This document shows positions 1-9,921 of a stretch of DNA of 64,000 bases, one piece after another. The notes under the pieces are model-generated. The model searched no databases and was not told the origin of the DNA. It was given only the letters and a program-made list of their open reading frames with translations. The position numbers were made by a program, and so were the translations under genes. This DNA is from Rhynchonema sp. JSB1_4. Taxonomy: Eukaryota > Nematoda > Chromadorea > Monhysterida > Xyalidae. The DNA lies in the NCBI GenBank assembly GCA_030248065.1, contig JASAMV010008655.1:1-64000 (forward strand), read 5' to 3'. Each line of letters opens with the position of its first letter. Position 1 is the first letter of the stretch.

Positions 1-1914
1 TGTGCTCGAGCCGGTGTAGTACCCCATGGTCATGAAATCAGGCAGCTTTGTTTGAGTTGGTCGAGCTCCAAACGCATTAGTGATCCGAAAATAGCAGCCA
101 AACTCCACTTTGGCGTCGAATATCACGTCGGCGTGCACCTGCATTGGTATATTTGATTTGCAAATTTTGCGACGGACAGTACAGCGCAGTGTGTCCTCTA
201 TTTATTGGCACGGTTAAAAGATGAATGATCACACATCGACTGCTACTGGCACATTGATATTCACACGGACAACCGAGCCGGCTCGCGGGGACGATCACAC
301 TATGAAAAGCCTGAGCTGTTCTACCTTGACAATAATTGAAACATCACAACACTAACCTTTCCCTGCGTCGTCAATGCTTCGATGCTGTCACACTCTGTCG
401 GATACAATGGATGGTGTTGCGTGTGCGTGTACACAGAACACCCATACGTTCCGTCCATCCAAAATGCGACGAATGCATCCGGGGTCATGGTGGCCTCGTC
501 GCGATAGCACGACAACACAACGTAGAACGGTTGAGGGGTAAGCGGCCAGAACATCTGTGATGAGGTGCAAGTGGCTATTATTTTGTGGAAATTACACCAT
601 TGTGATCCAGATTTTTCAGTGGTCAAACCAGGGTTGGGCAAAAAAAACGACGGCGTTTTTTCTTAAAAAAACGACGTTTTTTTTTAAAAAAACGCCTGGG
701 TCGTTTTTCGTTTTTTTAATTCTGAATTTCCTTGATTTTCCCTGATTTTTTAGGGAAAGTACCCTGATCATCAAGGAAAATCATTTTTTTGTCCCATTTT
801 TTTCAAAAAATTTTCGACCAATTTTTACTTTGTCGAGATACGTCGATATACGAAGTTTGACTTTCAATGATGACCCCGACCAAAGTTGGTCCCATGATGC
901 GGGTCTGATATGGGATCTTAACAACTGGCTAGAAAAGGGTTGAAACCAGTTTATTTTGCCTCAGGACACATAGAATTACTTCATTTAACCACGTTTTCTT
1001 CCCAACATGAGCGTTTTCCAATTTTTTTGGGGGCATATTTTGGTCATCTGGGCGTTTAAAAAAACCTTTTTTTAAAAAAACGTTTAAAAAAAACGATTTT
1101 AAAAAAAACGTTTTTTGCCCAACCCTGGGTCAAATACGTGCAAAGGCGGTACGGGATACACTCCTATAACCTGTTCACCATCGGGATGTGAATTCAGATC
1201 ACCAAAGTACACATGTCCGTTCTCTCTGAATCCCAGATTGTAGTTCCCGTCCTGCACACCGTGATTCACAGATATCAAATCACCATCTGCATTCCAATCG
1301 AACGTGAACAGATTCGAGCCGGTCACGCCGCCTGATCGACCACCTGGCAGAGTTTGAAAGGCGGGTTTGACCTATTGGACATTTTGTTCAGAAAAACAGA
1401 TACGGGATATTTTGGCACTATTTTGCGACCGACGCTTCGGGGCTTTTCTTCTATGCGTTTAGAGCTCGCAGGTCCCGTACATGCCTTAACTGTCATGTTG
1501 ACTAGGTTCACGTGGGCTCCATATATACGGCACCGGACCAACGTCACGATCCATAACTTTTTGAACGAAAGACGCATGGTGTCTCTTCTTAACTACCTAG
1601 CTCTATTAGCCCATCAAAAACGGCATTAAAAACCCAAAAGGGTCATGTAAGCAACACATCTGACCAATGACCGGTCTCCCATTCGGCGACGGCCACTGTT
1701 CAATTTCGCATTTGTGTCTGTCATATTCCTGTCGAGAGCGAAAAATTCGCCCGAACTCTTTATAATTCTCTTCTGTCGCAATAATCTTTGGCAAATCGAT
1801 GTACTTGCGACCTTTCTCGTCCACTTTGAAACATTTTTCTGCTTTTGCAACCAATTCAGGGCTCGGAGCGTAATATTTGTAGAGACTTTGACTGTCAGGC
1901 GGATGTGAAGACAT
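1..1914 (-). CDS. Unrecognised multi-exon gene, 3' end beyond window
   Basis: Exons read on the minus strand: 1914 or 1891 to 1665, 1343-1138, 554-357, and 138 running off the left edge. Phases agree at every junction (1, 0, 0). The encoded part is about 210 residues, rich in aromatic and acidic residues, with the runs YKYYAPSPELV, FTFDWNADGDLISVNHG and PFYVVLSCYRDEATMTP. I see no signal peptide, membrane helix or catalytic motif, and I do not recognise the family. ATG at 1914 is the simplest start, but a TGACAG acceptor just downstream leaves room for an upstream exon. A 499-bp hAT-like element sits in the second intron, only ten bases past the splice donor. The coding call rests on phase consistency and non-random composition. 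Confidence 0.6.
629..1127. mobile_element. hAT-like MITE, ends CAGGGTTGGGCA (copy A1)
   Basis: Terminal inverted repeats CAGGGTTGGGCA and TGCCCAACCCTG flank poly-A/poly-T rich subterminal arms. Flanking 8-bp duplication GGTCAAAC (621-628) / GGTCAAAT (1128-1135) has one mismatch. No transposase frame, so non-autonomous. It lies in an intron of the minus-strand gene. Confidence 0.85.
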
Positions 1915-2367
1915 ATTTTTTTGCTCGAGGAGACAGTTGTTTTGGAAAAAATTGACGTTTTACGACGATGGGAAGTGCACCTTAAAAACAGCTCGCAAAG
2001 TGTTCTGTCAGTAGAGCAGGTGATAAGAAATGGTGCACCGAAGCGAGTCTGCCGAACATGGCTGATAAAAATAGGGACAAAAACATGCGGTGGCTGGTGC
2101 ATCCGTTAAAGAGGGGGCGCAATAGCCGTTTTTCAAAAATCAGCACCTTCTTTTTACGATGAAAATATAAAATAGACATCCCAATGATCATTTCTTCAAG
2201 AGAAACCCCCAGTTAAAAATGCCGTTTTATATCTGAAATGGTAGCCGAAAGGTTCCTCTTTGTTCGCTAAATCGACACTGGTGTAGTTACATTTTTCCTG
2301 ATAATCAGGCAGCTGTGGTTTGGAATGGTTTTCTATAGATGGATACGATAGCGCGCTTGAATATTTC
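1915..2367. other. Intergenic, no gene seen
   Basis: No exon chain could be supported on either strand. Could contain the promoter or an upstream exon of the minus-strand gene ending at 1914. Confidence 0.4.
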
Positions 2368-2956
2368 CGAGACCCATGCTAATCGCTGCTTGTCGACACG
2401 TGTATTAGTGGCAGCAAGCTGGAAATTGTCATCGTGCGCGTCGATCACCAAACTTCGAAATGTTGGTTGGTGTTGGCGCTAACACGCAAAACATATGTAT
2501 GGTATTTCCGTTTTATGCAAGGCAAAGGAAACAAACAACCCCACGTTATAACTCAACTCCAGTTTGGGGTCGAGATTTCAGAAAACCAATGAAAGAGATT
2601 AAGAACGTGTCCTTGTTAATCCAAGCACGACACTCAGCAGCAAACATAGTGAAATGTTTCATTGACATGCTGGCACCGCACACGTGCAAAGCTCACAGCG
2701 AGCATGAAACATTGTTGCTGTTAGATTCCACAGGCAAACCTTGACACGTTTTTTGCCAGCTGCGTGATTGAGTCGAAATTGTAATCTCGACCTCAACTAG
2801 AAGTTCAGTTATAACACGGGCCCGTTTGTTTCCTTGGACCAAGAAAAACAGGAAACACTATAGATAAAAAACAAAATAGTCTCGACACGATCCTTGCAGA
2901 TCAAAATTACGGTGGGTTACGGTGGTCGGGGGCTGAGTGACAACCTCCCGTAGACT
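2368..2956. mobile_element. MITE L1, left end lost, carrying a nested MITE
   Basis: Positions 2368-2495 plus 2863-2956 match the interior and right end of the intact neighbour at 2967-3249. The left terminal repeat is missing. It is interrupted at 2496-2860 by element J1. Confidence 0.75.
2496..2860. mobile_element. TA-flanked MITE J1, about 60-bp inverted ends
   Basis: The uninterrupted neighbour copy reads ACATAGATA where this one reads ACATA, insert, TAGATA, so the insert is a 365-bp element with a TA target duplication. Imperfect 60-bp terminal repeats start TATRGTRTTTCC. A second, reversed copy lies at about 23641-23995. Confidence 0.85.
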
Positions 2957-2966
2957 GCCTTTACTT

Positions 2967-3249
2967 AGTCTACGGGAGGTTGTCACTCAGCCCCCGAATA
3001 CCGTAACCCACCGCAAGCAAGATCGTTGCGAGACCCATGCTGATCGCTGCTTATCGACACGTGTATTAGCGGCAGCAAGCTGGAAATTGTCATCGTGCGC
3101 GTTGATCACCAAAACTTCGAAATGTTGGTTGGTGTTGGCGCTAACACGCAAAACATAGATAAAACAAAATGGTCTCGACACGATCCTTGCAGATCAATAT
3201 TACGGTGGGTTACGGTATTTGGGGGCTGAGTGACAACCTCCCGTAGACT
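2967..3249. mobile_element. MITE L2, ends AGTCTACGGGAGG
   Basis: A 283-bp element with about 47-bp terminal inverted repeats, flanked by GCCTTTA on both sides. It abuts L1, so the right arm of L1 and left arm of L2 form a near-perfect hairpin at 2912-3013. Confidence 0.8.
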
Positions 3250-3379
3250 GCCTTTATGTTTAGCGCTGCTGCTGTCTGAAACACACACGTGTATTAATTA
3301 ATGCACACACAGCCAGCTGCGTGTAACGGTTAAACCTGATGATCAAGGGCACATGGATGATTTTCCAAAGATTTTTATC

Positions 3380-3600
3380 TCCTAATCCTGAACACAGACC
3401 AGGAATTTCGAAAATTGTGATTGAAAAGAAATAAAACCGAAACATCCAACATCGATTCTATTCTGTCTCCGCCGCCTCCAAAAAATAGGTTCAGAAGCCG
3501 ATCGAGTCGACAGTCGAGTGAGACGGAAAGGCTGTGGTAGTGGTGAACGTGATCCAACAAAACGACGAGAAGACGCAGGCGCTGTCAAGAAGATCACATT
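3380..3600 (-). repeat. Dispersed repeat next to the YJU2 start
   Basis: The reverse strand around 3390-3450 matches about 25455-25515, sharing the run GAAATTCCTRGTCTGTGTTC. It ends within about 20 bases of the YJU2 start codon, so it may lie in the promoter or 5' UTR. Class unknown; possibly a retrotransposon 3' end. Confidence 0.5.
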
Positions 3601-3616
3601 CGTCATTTAATCAAAC

Positions 3617-6600
3617 ATGACTGGCACAGAGCGAAAAGTTTTTCAGGTTGGTGTTTGGTGGTTTTTCTCCTTCGTGACCAACTGAAAAAAAACGTTTTTT
3701 CGAATCCGCGAATCCGGCACGGGCACGACAGACTGGTCGTCTCGGGCAGCGCTGTGGCTACTTCTGAGGGGGAGATACCGTAAAACCGAAAATACAAGGG
3801 GGGCTGTATTTTTTCACTGACCCCTTTTATGGAGGCTGTATTTTTTCGCTGCCCAAAATCTCCAAAAATGTTCCAAAAAATACCCCTAAAATCGAGTTCT
3901 GTCAGGGTGTTACTGGTCATTATTCAGTGTTTTTAGGTGCAGATCTTCCATAAAAGGCTTTACGTCATCATATACTGAACCACAAACGTTGTGTACACAA
4001 GGTGTCTTACCTCAAGAACTTGACTTTACGACCCCCAAGCGGGAAATTCCAAGTTGGGGGGGCTGTATTTTTGGGGGGCTTTGTTTTTTCACTGACCGCT
4101 TTTAGGGGGGCTGTATTTTTTTTTTGGGGGGGGGCTCTATTTTTTTGGGGGGGGGCTCTAATATAGGGAATACGGTACCGTAAAAACCTAAACACAGCAC
4201 CCCCGGAATAGAGCCCCCCAGTAATGCAGCCCCGGAATAGAGCCCCCCGTAATACAGCCCTCCTCCCCCAAAAAAGGGGTCAATGAATTAACAGAGCCCC
4301 CCGGAGCCGGAATAGAGCCTCCTCCTAAACTAACATCCCCCGTACAGTAGTGTATTAAGGCTTGATAGTTGTGCACATGCACACTGCACAGGTACGTTTA
4401 TGCACGTTTCTTGTTCGTTTGGAGCACACAATACGCCTCTTCAAGGGCAGATCCAGTGGGGCACAGTGGCACAGGGGCCATGCCCCCTTTGGTCCATTTG
4501 GCCCCTGAAGGGGAAGGGGGGCCACCGTTTCGGAAGGAAGAAGGAAAAAGGGCCCCTAAATCGCAGGATTTTCACTCTCATACACTTCAAAAGTCCAAAA
4601 ATCGCGCGCTTCGCGTATCAAACACAATTTTCAATGAAATTTGGCTCTCGCGCGCGCAAAAAGTGCCAAAATTTTGCGCGCATTGTTACATTTCGCATAA
4701 TATTTGGTGTAAAAAGCGAGAAATTCGAAACAAGCACCAGATAAAAATTAGTTTTCAAAAACGGAACAAGCACAAGATAAAAATGACTTTTTGGATTTGG
4801 CCCCGCCCTTGGCCAAAAGCTCGATCCGCCACTACGCCTCTTATTGACGAATAGACACGAATAAATGCGATTACAAGCGAAAAAAGCATCCTTTCATTCA
4901 AACCCCTTTTTGGGTTTTGGGGGGTATTTCTGGGAACAGTTTTTCAGATTCGGCTCGAATTAATAGAGGCCCACCGGAATACCTGGACAGAGCCCCCCAA
5001 AATTGGGTCAGTGAATTATCAGACCTTGTATTTAGGTCTTTACGGTACTGTACCTTGCGACCAAAAAGTGATGGAGATAGCGGGGTAGTGTACCCAGACT
5101 TATACTTGCGGGCCGAAAAAAAACCGTTTTTTTTTCGGAAAAAACCGAAAAAAACCGTTTTTTTCCGAGGCCCGGAAAAATACGTTTTTATTTTTCCGGA
5201 AATTTTTCCAAGTGGCAACTTTTGGAAAAAAACGTTTTTTTTTCGAAAAATTTCCGAGATATTTTCCAAGGTTGCAAGAGGATGTTGTCAAAACCAGTGT
5301 AAATCGGTACAAAACAGTTGAAAATGAGTACTTTTTGATCTCCAAGTGCATTTTTAGCCTGTTTCAGGCCATTTCCCGACGAAAGTTTCTCCAAAATAGG
5401 CGTTTTTGGACCATGGGTATCCTTAAGTACTGGAAAAATATTTGGAAAAAAAACGGTTTTTTTCCAAAAATATATTTTGCGGAAAAATACGCAAGTATAC
5501 CCAGACTTTTGGGGGGAGGGGTGGGGGGAAGAAATTTAGGGGAGATACTGTACCATACTAGTTTCGCGAGAATTCAATTTTTATGGGTTAAAATGTGCAT
5601 AACTCGCGTGGAGCGCGCAAATTTTTGCACTTTTAGTCGATTTTGACCGATTTTTGACCATTTTGGACCAAAAAAGGGTACTTTTGGAGTGAAATTTTGG
5701 AAAAATTGGGGGAGATACCGTACCAGAGAGGGGGAGATACTGTACCTCAGCGCGGGAGGGGGGCACATACCGTACCGGCGAGGGGGAGATACTGTACCTT
5801 TGGGGGTTCTCACCCCTCCCCCCGGCCACAGCACTGGTCTCAGGTGAAAAAAACGTTTTTAAGACAGTTTTTCCAGTGAAATATATTTTTTCCGGAAGAA
5901 TTGCGCAGCAGATTTTGAACTTTTCTGAAAAATATCAAAATTTTGGGAAATGACCTGTTTTTATTCCAGAAACGTGCTTTTTCAATTGGTTTTCAGCACT
6001 TTTATGGCTTTTATTCGCACTTTCTCAACAGGATTACCTTTCATACACCATCTTCAGCGCATAATGCGCAAAATATACACCATTTTGACCAGCGCCCGTG
6101 TTTGGCACGCAAAAATATCGGAAACAACGATTGTTTTTTTTTGGAAAAAACGGTTTTTTTCAGTAAATATATTTTTCCGGACATATTGCAACTATAGTCT
6201 TAGCATTAACAATAATGATAAATTTCCAGAAATACTACCCGCCTGATTATGATCCCCGAAAGTTGCCGAAAGTTCGTGGCCAGCGCAACATTCAGTTTGT
6301 ACAACGCGTCATGGCACCGTTCAATATGACGTACGTTTCGTGGTGGGGGTTAGCGTGGTTTCTCGGTTTGCATTTGTTGTGCTCGCTTGTGGACGATGCA
6401 GGAAATCTCTGTTTTCTGGTGTGGTTTGGTTTCTGAACCTTGCGGTCCCACGGGGTTTGCTTTTCTAATTTTGCAACTAACACAAATTTAAGGCACAAAA
6501 TAACACCGTCATGAGTTCAGAACTTCATATAAACATAAATAAATCCGCGCTACTTGCCTGTTAGTGTCAATGGAATCGCTGTGCCATTCCTTCCGATAGA

Positions 6601-9425
6601 ATTGTTATGTGACTGTCTGAAAAAATGCATCAGCTCGGAAATCTCAAGTGGCGAAATCACTACCTCTTGTGGCTAAAAAAACATGTGGCGCAAAAACGTG
6701 TACAAAACACAAATTTTGGGCATTTCTGTCTTCAGCTGCAACACATGTGGCGAGTACATATACAAAGGCAAGAAGTTCAACATGCGACGCGAGACGGCTG
6801 AGGGCGAGGACTACTTGGGCCTGAAGATCTTTCGATTCTATTTTCGGTGTCCAAACTGTTTGGCAGAAATCACATTCAAGGTCTGTTTGTTTGATCGTAG
6901 TTGAAAGCAGTGTAGTTCCTGGGAGGGGGGACCCCTTAGGGCACTAACCGCCGCGGCCAAGATGCACTAGTACACTAACCGCCTCAACTTTTGCCTAAAG
7001 TAGTCATTTTTAGGCCTAAAATGGGTGATTTTTAGGTCACTATTGTCAAAAGTCGCCGAAATACTCTTCTTATGGAGATTTTTTTCCAAAAAGGGGAAAA
7101 ATCGGTCAAATTTTCTACCTCAAAAAGTGACTTTTTCCTGAATTTGGGTCTTCCCCCCTTCCCCCAGGGAGGTACACTAACCGCCGCGCCGGACCAGAAA
7201 CTATACTGTTTGAAATCACGAAGTAGAAGGCCGCTTTCCACATTTTCTCGATTTGACCGCAAGTTGCTAACTTGTCTGTGATCCATATACATGGGCCTTT
7301 TTCCTACTTTGATGAACTTCGAGTTTTGTTTCTGTGGCATGTTCGTTCTCTGATGTCACGTGTCAGTGAGTGACTGCAGCAGCTAAAGCCCGGCGCGACT
7401 GGTTCCCAGCCCCTTTCATCGGCCGCTCATTTGTTTACTTGTGTTTTGCAACAAGGTTTTTCATTTCAAAATTCACTTTATGCCTAGAACTGTGTCTAGA
7501 GGTAAAATGTGAAAATTCCGTAGCAAATTGCACCCAGAATTTTGTTTTGTGTTGAAGTTGTGCAAATTCCGGCTTATAGTAATGTCGTCAAATCATTGCG
7601 TCAAATCCTTTAATCAACTCACATGTATTATTTCTCGCGCTCATTTGGGGCTCATGTATTACATTATTGCTTGATTTGACGAAAAGATTTAACGAATTGA
7701 TTTGACGGTAACGCTATTAGCCCAAATTCCAAATCCAGAAGCCAAACAAACAGCAATTCACGCGATCGACCTTTGCAGACGGACCTCGAGAATTGCGACT
7801 ACGCGTCGGAGCACGGCAGCACGCGACTGTTCGAGGCGCACAAGCTCTACATGGAGAAACAGAAGGAGAAAGAGAAACAGGAGGAGGAGGACAAGACGAA
7901 TCCGATGAAGATGCTCGAAAATCGCACCAAAATGAGTCGCGCTGAGCTCGATGCGCTCGGTGCGTTTGGCCCCGATGATTGTTGTCTTTCATCATGTCAA
8001 AATCAATTTTGTCGTATTTTTATTATGCGTAATTGGATGGTTGTCGTGTGAACTTTTCTGGGAGGCCGAGTATGCGTCCGCCGTGCACGTAGACGAAGAG
8101 AGTCGATTTTTGTTGTTGTAACATAATTTGGGGTAGATTTGACCACTTGGTCGTGGCGTACTAATTTTGACCCGTGTAAAAGTTGTTTTGTAACACCACC
8201 GTGTAAGAATACTGTCACGCGTCAAAAATGACCGCAATTCTGTCACCATAATATAGGACTTGAACAAAAACCGACAAACTCTGCCTCCGCCTCATTCACC
8301 GACATATTGATGTGCCGTACGTCCCTTCGGCCTCAGTCTTTAGACTACACTATTATTATAAAAATTGCTAACATTTATAAAAAACTAAATAAAACACTGC
8401 TATACACTCCATTTGCTAAATGGGATCCTCCAAACCTTATCTGTGTGCTACTTTCAAATGACTAGCTTGGCTGATGTTTCAGGCGATCTAGAAGAGATCC
8501 GTGAAATGAATCGTCGTTTGGCGTCAGTTGACTACGAGGGATTGTTGACGGATTATGCTGACAAACAGGCCAGGGAATTGAGGGAACAGGAGCAGAGGGA
8601 CGAAGAGTTACTGCAGTGAGTTGGTCATTTCTTGAGACGTTTTTGTGCGCTGTTTTTGTTTTTCGTCTGCTGAATGGCATTGTCATTTGGTATAGTCTGT
8701 TGATTATATTTCGACATAGTGTATAAACCCCGTTCAGCGATGTTTGGAGCGGGCTGGGTCGACGCCATTTTAAATGAATGTTTCAAGTATTGCTAATTCA
8801 GGCAAAGACCGATTGAACATTGCTTGCCGCGTGGAGCAAAAACACGTGGCCTGTCATCGCACAACACCAATAATGTTCAATGGCTCTGCGCCTGAATTGG
8901 CCTTGCCTTTTGCGTATACGTGTCTGCCTGGGGAAACATTTTGTCGTGCGTGAGCCCTCCCGCTGTAGAAGGAAATGGAATGCGACCACGAACGTGGATA
9001 AGAGACACCGGTCGATTTCCGTTGGCCCCAAAATTCAATTTGTTTGCAGAAAGCTGTACCGGACCAGCGACGGGCAAAAGATCAAACGAATCTGGGAAGA
9101 CGACGAAACGGAAGACAGTGAAGATCGACCGTCGAGCTCGGGCTTGTTGCACGGCTCAACTTCCTCCTCCTGCTCCTCCTCCGCTGCAGCAACGTCGATT
9201 CTGACGAGTGGATCCGGCGCGAGAAAGGCGGAGAAAAAATTGAGCAAACAGAAAGACATGCTATCCGGACTGGTGGTTGTGAAGAAAAAGCCGAAACTGG
9301 AGGATAATTCTGAGGACATGACGAAAGAACCTGATAAATCAGGCACAACTGCAACATCGACTAATGCGCTCGGGGCTCTGGGTGGCTATGGAAGTAGCTC
9401 GGGCGAAAGTGATCAGGATTCGTGA
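3617..9425 (+). CDS. YJU2: Splicing factor YJU2 (CCDC94/CWC16 family)
   Basis: Six exons: 3617-3646, 6230-6330, 6736-6880, 7779-7959, 8483-8615, 9050-9425; 966 nt, 321 residues, close to the 323 of human YJU2/CCDC94. The first exon encodes only ten residues ([10 protein letters not shown]), joined in phase 0 to KYYPPDYDP, the family's conserved start. The zinc-ribbon cysteines are C45, C48, C82 and C85, around [11 protein letters not shown] and [18 protein letters not shown] charged coiled-coil-like middle follows, then a Ser- and acid-rich tail with LVVVKKKPK, also typical. YJU2 is a nuclear step-I spliceosome factor that supports branching. Intron 1 is 2.6 kb and consists largely of nested transposons; intron 3 carries another. 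An ATG at 6215 precedes the exon 2 acceptor and is not the start. It converges on the minus-strand receptor gene. Confidence 0.95.
3776..4177. mobile_element. TACCGTAAAA MITE I1
   Basis: Starts TACCGTAAAACC, ends TACGGTA, with G-runs followed by CTGTATT or CTCTATT repeats inside both ends. Abuts I2, sharing one TA dinucleotide, consistent with TA target duplication. Confidence 0.7.
4176..5047. mobile_element. TACCGTAAAAACC MITE I2 with nested insertion
   Basis: Ends TACCGTAAAAACCTAAA and TTTAGGTCTTTACGGTA. Its unbroken relative at 23063-23431 is 369 bp and reads through the point where this copy is split by 4442-4834. Confidence 0.8.
4442..4834. mobile_element. hAT-like MITE H, ends CAAGGGCAGATC
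   Basis: Perfect 8-bp duplication CGCCTCTT at 4434-4441 and 4835-4842. Ends CAAGGGCAGATC and (reversed) TAGTGGCGGATC. The empty site is visible in the relative at 23063-23431, which reads AAGAGGCGTATTA on the plus strand. Innermost of the nest. Confidence 0.85.
5101..5499. mobile_element. hAT-like MITE C1, ends TATACTTGCG
   Basis: Perfect 8-bp duplication CCCAGACT (5093-5100, 5500-5507). Perfect 10-bp ends TATACTTGCG / CGCAAGTATA, with poly-A/T palindromes CCGTTTTTTT inside. Second copy, reversed, at 24415-24830. Confidence 0.9.
5842..6197. mobile_element. AT-rich MITE T2
   Basis: Homologous in reverse to about 54035-54400, sharing the segment around CTCAACAGG and CTTTTATGGC. One end CAGGTGAAAAAA, other end TTTTTCCGGACATATTGCAA. 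Related to 27601-27955. No clean target duplication recognised. Ends 32 bases before YJU2 exon 2. Confidence 0.6.
6908..7208. mobile_element. hAT-like MITE D1, ends CAGTGTAGTTCCTGG
   Basis: Ends CAGTGTAGTTCCTGG and CCAGAAACTATACTG. Flanks GTTGAAAG / TTTGAAAT match at six of eight positions. Shares internal palindromes such as TTTTAGGCCTAAAA with 24899-25284. Begins 27 bases after the YJU2 exon 3 donor. Confidence 0.8.
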
Positions 9426-9467
9426 ACAACTTGTTGTCTTTTGCGGCAGGGCTGTAGGTACCTGAAT

Positions 9468-9583
9468 CAGGGTTGGGCAAAAAAAATTTTTCTAAAAAAA
9501 ATTTTTTTTTGAAAAAAAAGGTTTTTGAAAAAAATTTTGTTTTTTTAAAAAAACTTGTTTAAAAAAATTTTTTTCCAACCCTG
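9468..9583. mobile_element. Miniature hAT-like element A2, 116 bp
   Basis: Perfect 8-bp duplication ACCTGAAT (9460-9467, 9584-9591). Ends CAGGGTTGGGCAAA and TTTCCAACCCTG around little but A/T runs. Lies 42 bases past the YJU2 stop, so it may be in its 3' UTR. Confidence 0.85.
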
Positions 9584-9591
9584 ACCTGAAT

Positions 9592-9921
9592 GTTTGTGCT
9601 GCGCTACCTGACTGCCATACTTTTGTATGGATAAGTTCTTATCGAACTCAATGTGGCACAAACAAATAATTCTGCACGCCGGCACATTCCATAATTCAGT
9701 GCCGTTGTGTGATAGCAAGCTCTGCTCTGTCTATTTATCTACTGTATATCTATGCCAGATTTTGATTATGATTCACCACATAAGAATATCATCATCTTTT
9801 ATTTCTAAACGACACCAAGATCTAAGCCGAAAACAACTGCGATTGGCTGGTTTTGTGGAATATACCTCTATAAATCACTGGAAAGTCGATGTACAAATGC
9901 ACGCGGTGTTTATATACGCTA
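9592..9921. other. Gap between convergent genes
   Basis: Lies between the YJU2 stop and the stop of the minus-strand receptor. No exon seen; presumably 3' UTR of one or both. Confidence 0.4.

Larger units (their letters stand above)
3747..5836. mobile_element. hAT-like element B1, ends CAGCGCTGTGGC, host for others
   Basis: Ends CAGCGCTGTGGC and GGCCACAGCACTG, with 8-bp duplication GTCTCGGG (3739-3746) / GTCTCAGG (5837-5844), one mismatch. The copy at 26794-27131 is only 338 bp. The difference is nested insertions (3776-5047 and 5101-5499). Carries GGGGGAGATACCGTACC-type subterminal repeats. Lies in YJU2 intron 1. Confidence 0.85.

Noticed and set aside
6215..6436. Open frame starting at ATG 6215 with the YJU2 N-terminus
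   Set aside because: The ATG lies in a TTTCCAG acceptor context. The true start exon [10 protein letters not shown] at 3617 gives the family's conserved N-terminus in phase.
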